The translations under genes were made by a program, and so were the position numbers. The notes beneath the pieces were generated by a model, which saw nothing but the letters and a program-made list of their open reading frames with translations, was not told the origin of the DNA and made no database searches. From Coix lacryma-jobi var. lacryma-jobi (lineage: Eukaryota; Streptophyta; Magnoliopsida; Poales; Poaceae), in NCBI GenBank assembly GCA_009763385.1, contig CM019824.1, forward strand, positions 148,546,305-148,610,304: 64,000 bases of DNA, in the 5' to 3' direction. Of this stretch, positions 1 to 10,255 are shown piece after piece. The stretch's first letter is position 1; each line of letters opens with the position of its first letter.

Positions 1-167
1 GAATAAACAATCAACATCGCTAAGAATGGTTGATTACAACAACAAAAACAAAAGTCACTCTTAAATTGCTATCGTTTTCCAGGACGACAGAATCTACAAC
101 TAGTACACGTTATCCTACTGCTAAACTGCCAACAGGAGCTAACCGCAGGCGTACCAGTCGTCATTAC

Positions 168-416
168 ATTGGATTCCAGCAGGTTCCGCACGTACCCCTC
201 TCTCCGCTTGGATCTGCGACATCGAAACGAAGCAAGCGTCAGCAGAACGCTCTGTGGCAACCAGGTCCAGCTTGGCGTGCGGAACGGGGAAGGGGGGAAA
301 GGGGGAAGTTGGGCCGGTTACCTCGAGAGAAGATTCATGACAGCGGCGGCAGAGAGCGCGCCGGCGGCGGCGCCGGCGCCGGCTGCGAGGAGCCATTCCT
401 TCGCCCGCTCACCCAT
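168..416 (-). CDS. 5' exons of a divergent gene, tentatively a ThiF/TcdA-like tRNA threonylcarbamoyladenosine dehydratase (partial)
   Basis: Two exons can be read on the minus strand. Exon 1 (416 to 322) starts at an ATG in good context and encodes MGERAKEWLLAAGAG followed by an Ala-rich stretch that looks like a short N-terminal membrane segment. It ends at a GTAACC donor. After a 108 bp intron, exon 2 (213 to 168) follows a GTCGCAG acceptor, keeps the frame (phase 2) and encodes RSKRREGYVRNLLESN up to a GTAATG donor. The rest lies beyond the left edge. The Ala-rich anchor followed by a basic segment recalls the N-terminus of plant ThiF/E1-like enzymes that cyclise t6A37 in tRNA (TcdA-like, organelle-surface type). 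No catalytic domain is visible, so the product name is a guess. That this is a real spliced gene start is better supported. It is head-to-head with the GONST3-type gene. Confidence 0.5.
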
Positions 417-640
417 CTCTCCGGCTGCCGCTGCCTAAAACCCTTCTCGGCTGCTCCAACAAAATAAGGAAACGTTTCGCCGTTTCGAGGCTGTCGGCGC
501 GGCCCGCTACGATCTGATGACTGCCGTTTAGGGCCACGAGTTGGTGGTGGGCTGATGGGCTGACAGGCCTCATCCTCCCGCCCGCGTACGCCCGCCGTCT
601 TTTCCCCAGCGCGCGCGCGCCCGCCGCTAGGGTTTGCAGC
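417..640. promoter_or_regulatory. Probable bidirectional promoter between two divergent genes
   Basis: Only about 220-400 bp separate the minus-strand start codon at 416 from the GC-rich plus-strand leader of the transporter gene. The region has no TATA box that I can place and turns into CG-rich DNA (CGCGCGCG near 611-620). An AGGGTTT telo-box-like motif lies in each leader: minus strand near 436-443 and plus strand at 630-636. Such motifs are common near transcription starts of plant housekeeping genes. That the region is bidirectional is inferred from gene order. Confidence 0.45.
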
Positions 641-979
641 CTGCTTGCGGCGCCAGCCCATCATCTCCCGCCCCCGCTTCTCCCCCGCGCGCGCGACTTC
701 TCTTCTCCACGCGCGGTCTCTCTTTCGGCGCAGGCGCAAGCGCGCGCGATTTTTCTTCTCTACGCGCGCGGCCGCGACGGAACTGTATCTGGGCGCGGCT
801 TTCGTCCCCGAGCACGACTCCAGATCGACCGACGCGCGCCTCCCGGCACCTCCCGGCACCAGGTTCCGCGACTTCTCCTCCCCGGCGCTCGGCCCCTTCT
901 TTCCGTCCCCAGCTGTCGAAGGAGAAAGAAGGATCTGCGACCTCCCCTCCCGCCGCCGCCACCAGCGGCAACTCCAGGC
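640..979 (+). other. 5' untranslated exon of the GONST3-type gene
   Basis: This GC-rich stretch has the composition of a grass first exon. It ends at a consensus donor GTATGT (980-985), after which base composition drops sharply. The coding exon begins right after a TTGCAG acceptor at 3831, so 980-3831 is the likely leader intron. Open frames on both strands here (the longest about 250 codons) are typical of GC-rich leaders and show no protein family. The exact transcription start cannot be seen, and a further small leader exon near 3270-3300 is possible. Confidence 0.45.
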
Positions 980-1321
980 GTATGTCCTTCCCTCCCTTTG
1001 TATTTGTGCGAGTGCCAAGCTGTTTATCGGGTGATTGGTTTGGTTTTGTTTGTTTTGTTTTGTTTGTGCCTGGGCCGTCAATGGTAGCAGTATTTTCCTC
1101 AGACAGTTGAATCAGCCCTGGATTTGGAGCACTACCTACTACTGTGATAATCGTGACTGTAGCCTGTCGCATCATTTCTTCAGACAATTCTAATGATTGA
1201 TGTTTTGCATTGGTTTTGTGGCGGTCAGAAACTGTCTCGGCTACATATACGGATACTAGTAATCGCTCTCTATCCTTATTGTTAAAAAAAATCCTGCTGT
1301 ATCCTTATGTTGTACTACTAA

Positions 1322-1645
1322 CAACATCTCTAATTGTTTGAAAAAATTGACTTGGGAAAAGTTGTCATTTAGCAAATTGCTAAAACTTTTGGCAAGTAAA
1401 TTTTCCATGTATCTCCAATAGTTTGGTAAAAATAACATAGAAAAGTATTCCAACTTGGTAAAAATAACATAGAAACGCCGGATAGCAAGTGAAGCTGACT
1501 TGGTAAATATAGCAAGTAGATGACCTCCGATTTCAACTTGAAAAAATTTAGCAAGTGATATGCTAATCTGTTGGAGAACGTTTTTTCTTCTTTTCCCAAT
1601 AAAACAAGGATAGCAAGTCATTTTTCTAAACTATTGGAGATGCTC
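1322..1645. mobile_element. Tourist-like MITE in the leader intron
   Basis: The ends are diverged inverted repeats: CAACATCTCTAATTGTTT on the left, and the reverse complement of AAACTATTGGAGATGCTC on the right. The interior is AT-rich with no coding. Flanking trinucleotides are TAA and TAT, a decayed match to the 3 bp TWA duplication of PIF/Harbinger-type MITEs. A second copy of the surrounding host sequence at 3178-3260 lacks this insertion. Confidence 0.6.
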
Positions 1646-1660
1646 TATGCTTATTTAGTT

Positions 1661-2781
1661 GGGAAAACTGGATGCCTAGCATCAAAAGATGCCTTGTTTA
1701 GCTATGTACCATTAAAAGATCGCTTCTTTGCTGTATAACACCGAAAGATCACAACTCGTTGGTTTCTACCACTTCCGTTTAACTTCACTAACGTCCAGTT
1801 ATTTGACTTATTTCTCCGTTCCTGAGTCGTTATCTTCGAAGTCTTTCCATAAAGAACACGGCCACGCAGCAAGTAAGGATGGCGTCGAACTTGAGGCATA
1901 CGTGCGTGCATGGGGAGGGGCACAGGAGCAAACCTAGCACTCGCCGCTGCCAGCTCGGGAGGCGAAGGCCGTCAGGGCAGCGGGGCCCATCTTAGGGACG
2001 AACATGAGCGAGGCGAGAAGAACTCAGATCTCCCTGCTGACTGCGACCTTGACAGCAAGCGGCGCTTCGCCATGGGACCTTCCTTTGCCTGTCCGTGCTC
2101 GCTGCATGCCCGCCTAGCGCCTTCCATGTCTGCATCTGCACACTCGCGCCACCAGGGACCCCCCCCCCCCCATACACACACACGCGTGCGCATGCAGACG
2201 GACGGCTTCGGCTCTGGCTCCAACCACTTGTGGCCGCAGTAGGGGCAGACGGCCTGTCCCCATCCCCTGTGTCCGGGAATCCATTGCCGAACATGAAGGG
2301 AAGGGAGATGCCGAACACGATGATGGCGAGCGCGCTGCGTCCTGTGCGGCGGGGTACGGCTGGGTCCAGCTCGATGTTGGCGAGCGTGTGGAGCACTGGG
2401 AGACTCTCCCTCAGCATGTTGGGCGGACGCAAAGCGAGGCGAGGAAGATGCGGGAGATCCCGGCGGCGCAGGCAATGGCGCGCGAGCCGCTCCAGGAACT
2501 TCGTCATCACGACCATGGCCACGGGTGCCGGGACCTGGCTAGCGTGCACGGGGAGCTGCAGTCGGCCACTTCCTCCGCGGCGACGGCGAGGCTCTGGGCG
2601 CTCCGGACCCGATGCTTCTTCTACTCTATTGTGCGGCCGCACCAGATGGCGTTAGCAAAGTTAACAGAATGCTACCATTCTATAACATTGTGATCTTTCC
2701 ATGGCATATATCAAAGAAGCAATATTTTAATGGTATATTTCCAAACAAGCAATCTTTCGATGGTACATAGCCAATTTTCCC
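1661..2781. mobile_element. Pack-MULE (Mutator-like element with captured gene DNA)
   Basis: The first ~140 bp from GGGAAAACTGGATGCC (1661) align with the reverse complement of the last ~140 bp ending in CCAATTTTCCC (2781), giving long terminal inverted repeats. Both ends are flanked by an identical 9 bp direct repeat, TATTTAGTT (1652-1660 and 2782-2790), which is the target-site size of Mutator-like elements. The interior (about 1850-2650) is GC-rich, unlike the AT-rich intron around it, and carries a cation/H+ exchanger fragment on the minus strand. No transposase is present, so this is non-autonomous. A stretch of 11 C's and an ACACAC run lie near 2160-2185. Confidence 0.88.
2286..2516 (-). 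pseudogene. Captured cation/H+ exchanger (CHX20-like) N-terminal fragment
   Basis: The minus-strand frame through this stretch reads VVMTKFLERLARHCLRRRD and then VLHTLANIELDPAVPRRTG and RSALAIIVFGISLPF. In plant CHX antiporters the matching region is the first transmembrane segments, where a VVVTRLL-type helix is followed by a TLANxGLL...ELDxxxxRRxGxxALxIxxxGISLPF segment. Relative to that pattern, the hydrophobic block between TLAN and ELD is missing, so this is a deleted copy. The frame opens upstream at 2642 and runs to 1992, but the flanking parts resemble no protein. It lies wholly inside the Pack-MULE, so it is a captured gene piece. Any expression would be antisense to the host gene. 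Confidence 0.72.
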
Positions 2782-2823
2782 TATTTAGTTTGCTTAGTTG
2801 GAACAAAATTGTCTTATTGGTTA

Positions 2824-3167
2824 GAGCAACTCCAACGGTTTTGCATTTTTTATTTGGCAAAATATGGTATTTACCGACTCTCAAATTAATATGGCAAAGG
2901 TAAAAAGAGTCAATCTCCAATGGTTTTGTATTTAGACTTGGCAAAACTAAAAAATTGTGCGCGAGAGAGGGAAATATCCCACGGGAGTAGCACGTGAGGG
3001 CGATTGCCAAGTGAACGCAGCTTGACATATATACCAAATATCACTCGGTGTTTGTCAAGTTGTTAAAAATGTTAAGCTCATTTGCCAAACTGTTGGATAG
3101 GAGATTTTTAGACGTTTTTGCAAAAACAAGAATGTCAAACTCATTTACAAAACCGTTAGGGTTGCTC
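2824..3167. mobile_element. Tourist/PIF-Harbinger-like MITE in the leader intron
   Basis: The element begins GAGCAACTCCAACGGTTTTG and ends with the near-perfect inverse, CAAAACCGTTAGGGTTGCTC. It is flanked by TTA on both sides (2821-2823 and 3168-3170), the standard 3 bp duplication of this class. The interior is AT-rich and non-coding. Confidence 0.82.
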
Positions 3168-3831
3168 TTATATGTGTGTATCCTTATGTTGTACTACTGA
3201 CTATAGCTTATTTAATTTGCTTGGTTGGAACAAAATCGTCTTACTGGCTATATGTGCTGGGTTTTTTTTCACAGTTTGGGATATGTTACAGGAAGGTAAT
3301 GGGTCACCAATGATGTCTGAGGCGGATGGCATTGATGACATTGGCACATTGCAATTTTACCCATTGGTACCGAGCATAGTGCACCAAAGAAGAAGCAATC
3401 CGTGCTGCCAACTACTCTCAGGAGGAAGATCTCCAGTTGTGTGAATCATGGGAGAACATAAGTTTGGATCATATGAAAGATAGAAAATATTTACAGTACA
3501 ACACGCCGATCTATCTGTAATGGTCAATAATTCATTTTATTGTATCATATAAGATGGTATTATGATACGAACTGATGATACAGTGAATTGTAGAAACAGA
3601 TTTGTACCTTATGCTTTTGCCCTTCATTTCTTCTAGGATGGTCACCTTCTTTACATTCTAGTACATGGAAACTTATCCTTAAAATCTTGACTATCTGCTG
3701 CACTAATTTTAGTGTGTGTTTTTTACCTTGAAAATGCATGTGTGCCATAGTTTGTTCCATACTCTACAATAGCTACTCATGAACTCATGAATCTTTTTGA
3801 AGCTTTAATAATTGTAGTTTGCATGTTGCAG

Positions 3832-4941
3832 ATGTCTAATCTCTCAGACCCCTCAAAACAAGATACTTCACCTGAGGGTTCAGGTACTACCCAGAGAACT
3901 GGAGTCAGGAGTAACACATTGAACGCTCTTCTGCAGCAAGCCTCAGTCTATGGGGTGGCTGCTGGGTATTGTTTTTCAGCATCGCTGCTCTCAATCATCA
4001 ACAAATGGGCAGTCATGAAATTTCCATATCCTGGAGCCCTGACAGCTCTGCAGTACTTCACTAGTGTTGCTGGAGTTCTCCTATGTGGACAGCTCAAGCT
4101 CATCGAGCACGATGGCCTTAATTTGAGGACAATGTGGAAGTTCTTACCTGCTGCTGTGATGTTCTATATCTCCATCTTCACAAATAGTGAACTCCTGCTT
4201 CATGCTAATGTGGATACTTTCATTGTGTTCCGCTCTGCTGTGCCTATATTTGTCGCGATCGGAGAGACGCTGTATCTTCATGAGCCATGGCCATCACTCA
4301 AAACATGGCTTTCGCTTTCCACAATACTTGGTGGAAGTGTGATCTATGTTTTCACAGACAACCAATTCACTGTGACTGCTTACACCTGGGCAGTGGCCTA
4401 CCTAGCAAGCATGTCCATTGATTTTGTGTACATCAAGCACGTCGTAATGACCATTGGGCTGAACACATGGGGCCTTGTGCTATACAACAACCTTGAGGCT
4501 TTGATGCTATTCCCCCTTGAGCTCCTTATAATGGGAGAATTTGATCAGATGAAGGTCGACAGCTCCAAAGTGTCAAACTGGCTATCATTTGATGTGGTCC
4601 TCCCTGTTGCGCTCTCATGCCTGTTTGGACTATCAATATCCTTCCTCGGATTCTCCTGCAGACAGGCTATCTCTGCTACTGGGTTCACAGTGCTTGGCAT
4701 AGTGAACAAGCTCCTAACTGTTGTGATTAATTTGCTTATCTGGGACAAGCATGCCTCTTTTGTGGGTACCATTGGGCTCTTGGTATGCATGTCAGGTGGT
4801 GTGCTCTACCAGCAATCCACCACAAAACCGAAGGCACCCAAGGTTGAGCCTAAGGAACAGAACGACGAGGAGCAGCAAAAATTGCTGCAGATGCAGGCAG
4901 TGCTAGAGTGCAATTATCTCCTTTGCAACAGCCTCACCTGA
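3832..4941 (+). CDS. GONST3: Golgi GDP-sugar transporter, GONST3 type (nucleotide-sugar transporter of the NST/TPT superfamily)
   Basis: This single open exon of 369 residues starts MSNLSDPSK immediately after a TTGCAG acceptor; an in-frame ATG further upstream lies in the intron. The body is highly typical of plant GONST3: AAGYCFSASLLSIINKWAV near residue 45, FPYPGALTALQYF, HANVDTFIVFRSAVPIFVA, FVYIKHVVMTIGLNTWGL and WDKHASFVGTIGLL. About ten hydrophobic segments are present. A GIVNK motif (residues 289-293) corresponds to the GDP-sugar-binding motif of this family. Members sit in the Golgi membrane and exchange cytosolic GDP-sugar for luminal GMP; Arabidopsis GONST3 has been assigned to GDP-L-galactose import for pectin RG-II. 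After the conserved EEQQKLLQMQ the last ~17 residues look unlike the usual acidic/Lys-rich tail, perhaps from a small frameshift. The gene looks functional. Confidence 0.93.
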   Translation: MSNLSDPSKQDTSPEGSGTTQRTGVRSNTLNALLQQASVYGVAAGYCFSASLLSIINKWAVMKFPYPGALTALQYFTSVAGVLLCGQLKLIEHDGLNLRTMWKFLPAAVMFYISIFTNSELLLHANVDTFIVFRSAVPIFVAIGETLYLHEPWPSLKTWLSLSTILGGSVIYVFTDNQFTVTAYTWAVAYLASMSIDFVYIKHVVMTIGLNTWGLVLYNNLEALMLFPLELLIMGEFDQMKVDSSKVSNWLSFDVVLPVALSCLFGLSISFLGFSCRQAISATGFTVLGIVNKLLTVVINLLIWDKHASFVGTIGLLVCMSGGVLYQQSTTKPKAPKVEPKEQNDEEQQKLLQMQAVLECNYLLCNSLT

Positions 4942-5696
4942 ACGTTTTTGAGTATTGGCTAATATACTTGGAAAGAAGCATATGGATGAATGTAGTCCTG
5001 AACTAGGAGCTATAAAATCTCATGTTTTAGATACTAGAAGTCATGGAGGGGAGCTAATTATCACTATGCAATTATTTGTTTTATATTACCACTTTCATTT
5101 GTAATTGTAACACAAAATTGTTATGATAGGATACTAGGTACTCGGCAAATATACCTGCATTGAATACTTCCTATACGAAAGTATCTATCTCATACAGTGG
5201 GGGTGAAAGTATGATTTGTGTTTAGTCATTTCTCTACTGGACTTTGCCTATTTGTTATGTATCTTATTGCTGGTGATGATGCCATTGGTTCTTGTGCTAA
5301 AAAGAAAGATATCTTATCATCGTTGTCGTGCATAAGGGCAACTCCATTGTGTATTCTAAGCCGGCGTAAAGAACACACATATTTTTATTTGTCGTGCATA
5401 AGGGCAACTCCATGACATAGTTTTAGACATTGAAGATCTTTTTGCTAACAAAGCACATGTTGACTTGTTAACTTTTGCACCTTGCTGGGGCAAAATACAG
5501 CTACCCTAAACTTTATCATTATGGAAGTCTGACACACATGTTGTTCAAGTCAATGCTTGCTCTTGGCATATGCTGATGGTTTCTATAGCTGGAAAAATGT
5601 TTAATCTGATTTTTGTGAGAAAAATATTGTTCTATGTCTGAAATTAGGGCTGATTCTGGCTGATAAGTTCAAGCAAACATGCTAGCAATTTTACTG
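4942..5696 (+). other. 3' UTR and downstream flank of the GONST3-type gene
   Basis: AT-rich sequence follows the stop codon with no supported gene. The transcript end probably lies within the first few hundred bases. A short direct repeat, GTCGTGCATAAGGGCAACTC, occurs twice about 70 bp apart near 5325 and 5392. Confidence 0.4.
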
Positions 5697-5699
5697 TAA

Positions 5700-5923
5700 G
5701 AGCAAGTATAATAAGAGACTGCAAGAAAGTTGCATGCTGATGTTAAAGGGAAAAAGGAAGAGAGGTGAATTGTAAACTTACAGCCATCTAAAGGCATAAG
5801 AACCAAGAAATTTATGAGAAAATGAGGTGGTCTGTAAGAGAGCCAATTACTATATTAGTTGGCTGAGAGATGAGCTGCAAGGATTCATACAGCCAGCTGA
5901 AGGTTGTGTTATTAGTCTTGCTC
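5700..5923. mobile_element. Tourist-like MITE
   Basis: The left end GAGCAAGTATAATAAGAG matches the inverse of the right end (TTATTAGTCTTGCTC), and TAA flanks both sides (5697-5699 and 5924-5926). The interior is AT-rich and non-coding. Confidence 0.75.
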
Positions 5924-6273
5924 TAAAATCTGAAAGCAAAGCCATTCACTTGCGCAATGTATCCCATGAGGGTAATGAGCAATAAATTAAACAACGACCG
6001 CATTAAAATGATAATACTTTTCAAGTATAGTTGGTTGTTGTGCAAATACTCCCTCCGTCCACGAAAGAATCAATTTCTAGAGTTGTCTTAAGTCAAACTT
6101 TTTAAACTTTGACCGAATTTCTACAAAAAAAACTATCAAGTTTGATGGTACCAAATTTACACCATTAGATATATCTTCGAATATATTTTCATAATATGTC
6201 TTTTTTATATCACAGATGTTATTACTCTTTTCTATAAAGTTAGTCAAAGTTAAAAAAAGTTTGACTGACACGG

Positions 6274-9200
6274 TGTGACGGAACCTCCTGGATTATTAGG
6301 GCCCACGTGTACTTGTCCTTGTCCTACAGACCTCAGACAGATCTACACTGTGCCCAATAGTCCAAAAGACCCACCACGTGTCATCGGGTAACCCGACTCA
6401 TCCACGTTTTCTTACACTCCCAGGATCATTGCAAGAGTCATTGCAGTATTACAACATTTCACAAATAATATACATCAGAGAATAAAAGTGCGGAAGTATT
6501 ACACCATAAGTTTTACAAACCAGTTGTTCAAACTCACGCCATTATTACAAACCATAGTTTTGAACTTTACCCTAGGTAGTGGAAGTAGCATTAATAAATC
6601 TGTATTTCACACAAACAACCCCGCCTAAGGGTTGCATTACTCCTCCCCGGACACATCCTCCTCAACGACGGTCACGCAACAAGCCTCGAAACAAGGCTGC
6701 TCGTGAACGTCACCTGCAACAGGGGATTAACAAATCCTGAGTACAAAGGTACTCAACAAGACTGACCCGACAAGAGAAGAGAAGAACAGGTATGCTGGCT
6801 TGGGTAGGCTCAACAGTATTTTTCATTTGCATAAAAGCTTACTAAAGTAGTTCTAGATCCAAATTTTACTTAATCAACTAAATACTTGATAAGAACTGAA
6901 AGTAAATCATTAGTGAGAGATCATCATCATTCTTTCTTAAACCAGTTCCATTTTCATTCTACGGTGCGGGTCGAAAGATTGAGTCTCCTTAACCGAGGAG
7001 CACGACGATTCGAATCGATTCAACCAGATCTGGGAGTTTTCCACGATCATACGATATATGTAGACCCTAGATCACACATATACCAACCCCAGCCTCGGAT
7101 CCTCCAAACAAGACCGGGTCCGCGCCACCCGAGAGTACTTGTACACCTCCAATCAGGGACTTTAACCCACGAGGGTAGCTAGTACACTCGCCATCTCTCC
7201 ACTCCCAGTGCGCGATTAGCCGTTCTCATGTAAGAATCACCAAGGCAGGGCTTACCGTAGCATATGATCGGTACTTCACAGTTTCTCAATCTAGCAGGCC
7301 AACAACGGTTAACCCTAATCCGACACATCCGGGTTACCCTACATCGACCCGAGGTTCGATGTATGTGCCCATCTGGTCTTAACCATCATTCTTTCTCGTT
7401 ATCATTCCAAAACGATAAGTATCAAAACATTTATCGGGAGCGTGAGAAAGCAAGGCTGAGCATTTCTATCCTTTGCATAAAGCAGGTATCAAGGAATGAT
7501 ATATCGATAACAAGGTTGATCATGCATCAACAGGTTTAAAGCATTTATTTGATAAACATTTAATGCATCAGGTTATCGAAAGTAAGTGTAATTGTAAATC
7601 CAAGGAAATGGTTAAATGAACCGGGGCTTGCCTTCGTTGATCGGGAGAGTCTGGAACTCCTGATAACTTGGGTCAACTAGACACTCTGAACTTTCGGGAT
7701 CAACCTCGTCTGGACACTCGATCACTTCGGAAGCTACACGATAATAGAGTGTATGCTTAATGAGATGCTCATGTCATGATCATGGTAAGATGGAAATTTA
7801 CTAGGTCATAAACACTTGACTTGCAAAAAATTTGCCTCACGGTAAAGTTGCAAACCAACAAAACTAACTACATAAACATTCATATGATTAAATAAAGCAT
7901 ATATAAAAAAGAATAAAATTTATTTTCTTTAACCGAGCTCAAAATTTTTGTGATGATACTCTTTCATCTAAAAACAGTGACAAAAATAGTTTCATGATTT
8001 TTGGACAATTAAATAGGCCTACAAAAAATCATCAAAGTCCATTTATTAATAAAAGGACCTATTTAAAACATTTTCAAAATTTGTTCAAAATTCCAGTTCC
8101 ATATTTTTCTTAAATATTAGGCAGCTTGAGCAAGCTACACAAAAATTTTCACAATTTTTGGAGCTTCCTACAAAAAGATATCAAAAAGACAAAATCTAAC
8201 ACTATACAACCAAAACAGAAAAAGAAAAACGTTCACCTCTCCTTACTGGGCTCGGCCCATCTCCGGCCTACGGCTTCTGACAGCCGGACCCCAGGTGTCA
8301 GCGTCCTCTCTCTCCGCTTCGCGCCGAGGCCAGCGGGTTCTCCGTCTCGCGCCGAGGCCGGCAGATCTCCGCCTCGCCCGAGGCTAGCGGGTCTCCGTCT
8401 CGCGCCGAGACCGGCAGATCTCCTTCTCCGCCTCGCCCGAGGCCTTCTCTGCCTCGCCCGAGGCTTTCTCCGGCTCGCCCGAGACCTGCGTCCGGCAGCC
8501 TCGACTCCTTCTCCGTCTCGCCCGAGGCTGGCAGCCGAAAGCTTCGACCGAACGCGCACTCCCGTTGACCGGCCTCCAACCTCATCACCGGCGAGGTCTC
8601 CGGCGACGGTGAGGCCTTCCACAACCTCGTCTGGATCTCGCGCATCGATTCCACCCTTCACTATCCCTAGCACCTACACGACCTTAAGCTATTAGCGGCC
8701 ATGGCGGCTCGGCCATGTTGAGCACGGCGGTGAGGTGGCGTTCCGGCCGCTAGGGCTCGGTAGCGACCTAGAAGAGGTCAGCACCACCTTGAGGTACGCC
8801 TCGCAACCATGGTACACCCCCTAGCTTGGACAGAGACGGCTTGCAAACATGCGGTCCACGGTGGCGGCCATGGCGGCTCTTGCGCCGACGGCGGACCTCG
8901 CGGACCGACCATGGTGACTCGGTAGCGACTGAACCAGGGAACACAACACATCGAGGAGCTCCTGACAACTACGGTGCTCACCTTGCCTTGACTCGAGGAG
9001 CACGGGACCAAGGTTGGCGACGGCGGTGGCGATGGCGGAGCTCGCGCCGGCGGCAACCGTCGTGGACTGCTCAAGACACAGCGTTAGCGACCTCCAAAAC
9101 AAGTCGATCCTAAGCCATGACACCACCCGAAGCTAAAACACTGATTCAACTGACCGGAGATACCTTGGCTTACCGTGAGCACGACTAAGGCACTCACGGC

Positions 9201-10213
9201 GGCTTTCTGCCGGCAGTGAGGAAGAAGACGGTGGCGGTGGTGATTGCAAGCACTAAGGCTTGAGGTAGCTAGCTCAGGAGAAGCAGAAGAGTTGGGCGAA
9301 GTAACTTGGAAGATGGAGATGGCAGAGACACGGCAACGGTGGAGAAGAAGCTCGTCGCAGCCGAGCGGAAAACAGAGCAGGAGGGGAGGTGGCGGATGCG
9401 GGTGAAAAGAAGGTGGGGAAGCTCCCAGAGCTGGCCACCGCACGGGTGACGCAGAGCGGCAAGCAGCTGCGTGGCCGGACACGCGGAGCCGGGCGGAGGT
9501 GCTCGACTACGGCGGCGGCGACGCGGCGGCCAAGGGCAGAGCACATGCTCTGCTCTTTATCCCCCCTCTCCCAGATTACTGTAGCTCCGCATTTTCCCCC
9601 CTTTTCTATTTCTCTAAAAACTTGTACTACACTGCAAAAACTTCCAAAACCAAAGTTGCTCCAAACTTTGGATTCTACAACTTTGTTTTAAGAATCAAAG
9701 TCAAATTCTGTTTAGATTATGAAATAAGATTAAAAGATCAAAAGTGGACCAAACTGAATTCAAAATTACTTAGAATTTTGTACATAAACTTTGAAAATTT
9801 TGAATACCAAAGTTGTACCTCTTCTCAAGATCTACTAAAAAGCTTTTAGGGTCAGCCCCTAAAAATGCACAGATTTTGAGTTAACTGGAAAGGGTTAATT
9901 TAACTTATATAGAAATTGATGATTTTCCCATTTTTAGGCTAAGTAAATTTTGTAACCTTGTGAATTGTTGAACTTGGATTCATGCCTTTACATGACTCTA
10001 GTCAAAAGGGAATGAACACAAGTTACTTCATAATGACATTCCAAATTAGGGTTTTGAGCTACCTCACAAGCATTAACAAAATGCTTCACACATTAGGAAT
10101 TAAACTCATTTTAGTGAATGCATCTCAAGGTGAGCTAGCACACGATGCTATGGAATGGAATGCTTATGATGGCATGAAAATATTTTATTCATGTAAACAC
10201 CTGAGGTGTTACA
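6274..10213 (-). mobile_element. Solo LTR (~3.9 kb) of a Ty3/gypsy-type retrotransposon, Tekay/Del-like
   Basis: On the minus strand it starts TGTAACACCTCAGG and ends in GTTCCGTCACA (TG...CA). It is flanked by the 5 bp direct repeat CACGG (6269-6273 and 10214-10218). There is one LTR and no internal region, so it is a solo LTR left by recombination. It shares marker segments with the solo LTR at 14652-19104, such as CCGGGGCTTGCCTT near 7622 and 16120 and a GGTACTCAACAAGACT block near 6746 and 15103. The length and start motif suggest the Tekay/Del chromovirus group; that assignment is from resemblance only. Open frames inside (for example 8126-8695) lie in a GC-rich minisatellite and are not genes. 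Confidence 0.82.
8320..8535. repeat. GC-rich minisatellite within the solo LTR
   Basis: Short imperfect units built on CTCCGCCTCGCCCGAGGC recur about eight times with spacing near 25-40 bp. Units contain self-complementary GCCTCG/CGAGGC cores that could fold. Apparent Arg/Ala/Ser-rich open frames on both strands here are composition artefacts. Confidence 0.7.
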
Positions 10214-10255
10214 CACGGATTCTAGGAATTGATTCTTTCGTGGACGGAGGGAGTA

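Larger units (their letters stand above)
6049..10253. mobile_element. Stowaway MITE, split by a solo LTR
   Basis: The ends are the classic Stowaway inverted repeat: CTCCCTCCGTCCACGAAAGA at the left, and its inverse ending GTGGACGGAGGGAG at the right. Both are flanked by TA (6047-6048 and 10254-10255). The element proper is only about 260 bp (6049-6273 plus 10219-10253); everything between is the LTR inserted into it. It should be non-autonomous, mobilised by Tc1/mariner-type transposase. Confidence 0.88.

Noticed and set aside
335..1187. Long open frames on both strands of the GC-rich leader (up to about 250 codons)
   Set aside because: Overlapping frames on both strands with Arg/Pro/Ser-rich low-complexity translations; they reflect GC content of the first exon and promoter, not proteins.
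3172..3444. Possible upstream ORF or leader exon (EGNGSPMMSEADGIDDIG...)
   Set aside because: Peptide-like, but no splice pair that clearly joins it to the coding exon and no recognised conservation; left as a possibility only.
8126..8695. 189-codon frame in the first large solo LTR
   Set aside because: It lies in the GC minisatellite, is matched by antisense frames of similar length and has no family resemblance.
6274..10213. Full-length LTR retrotransposon with two LTRs
   Set aside because: No internal direct repeat of the ends, no PBS, PPT or pol sequence; a single LTR with a TSD fits better.
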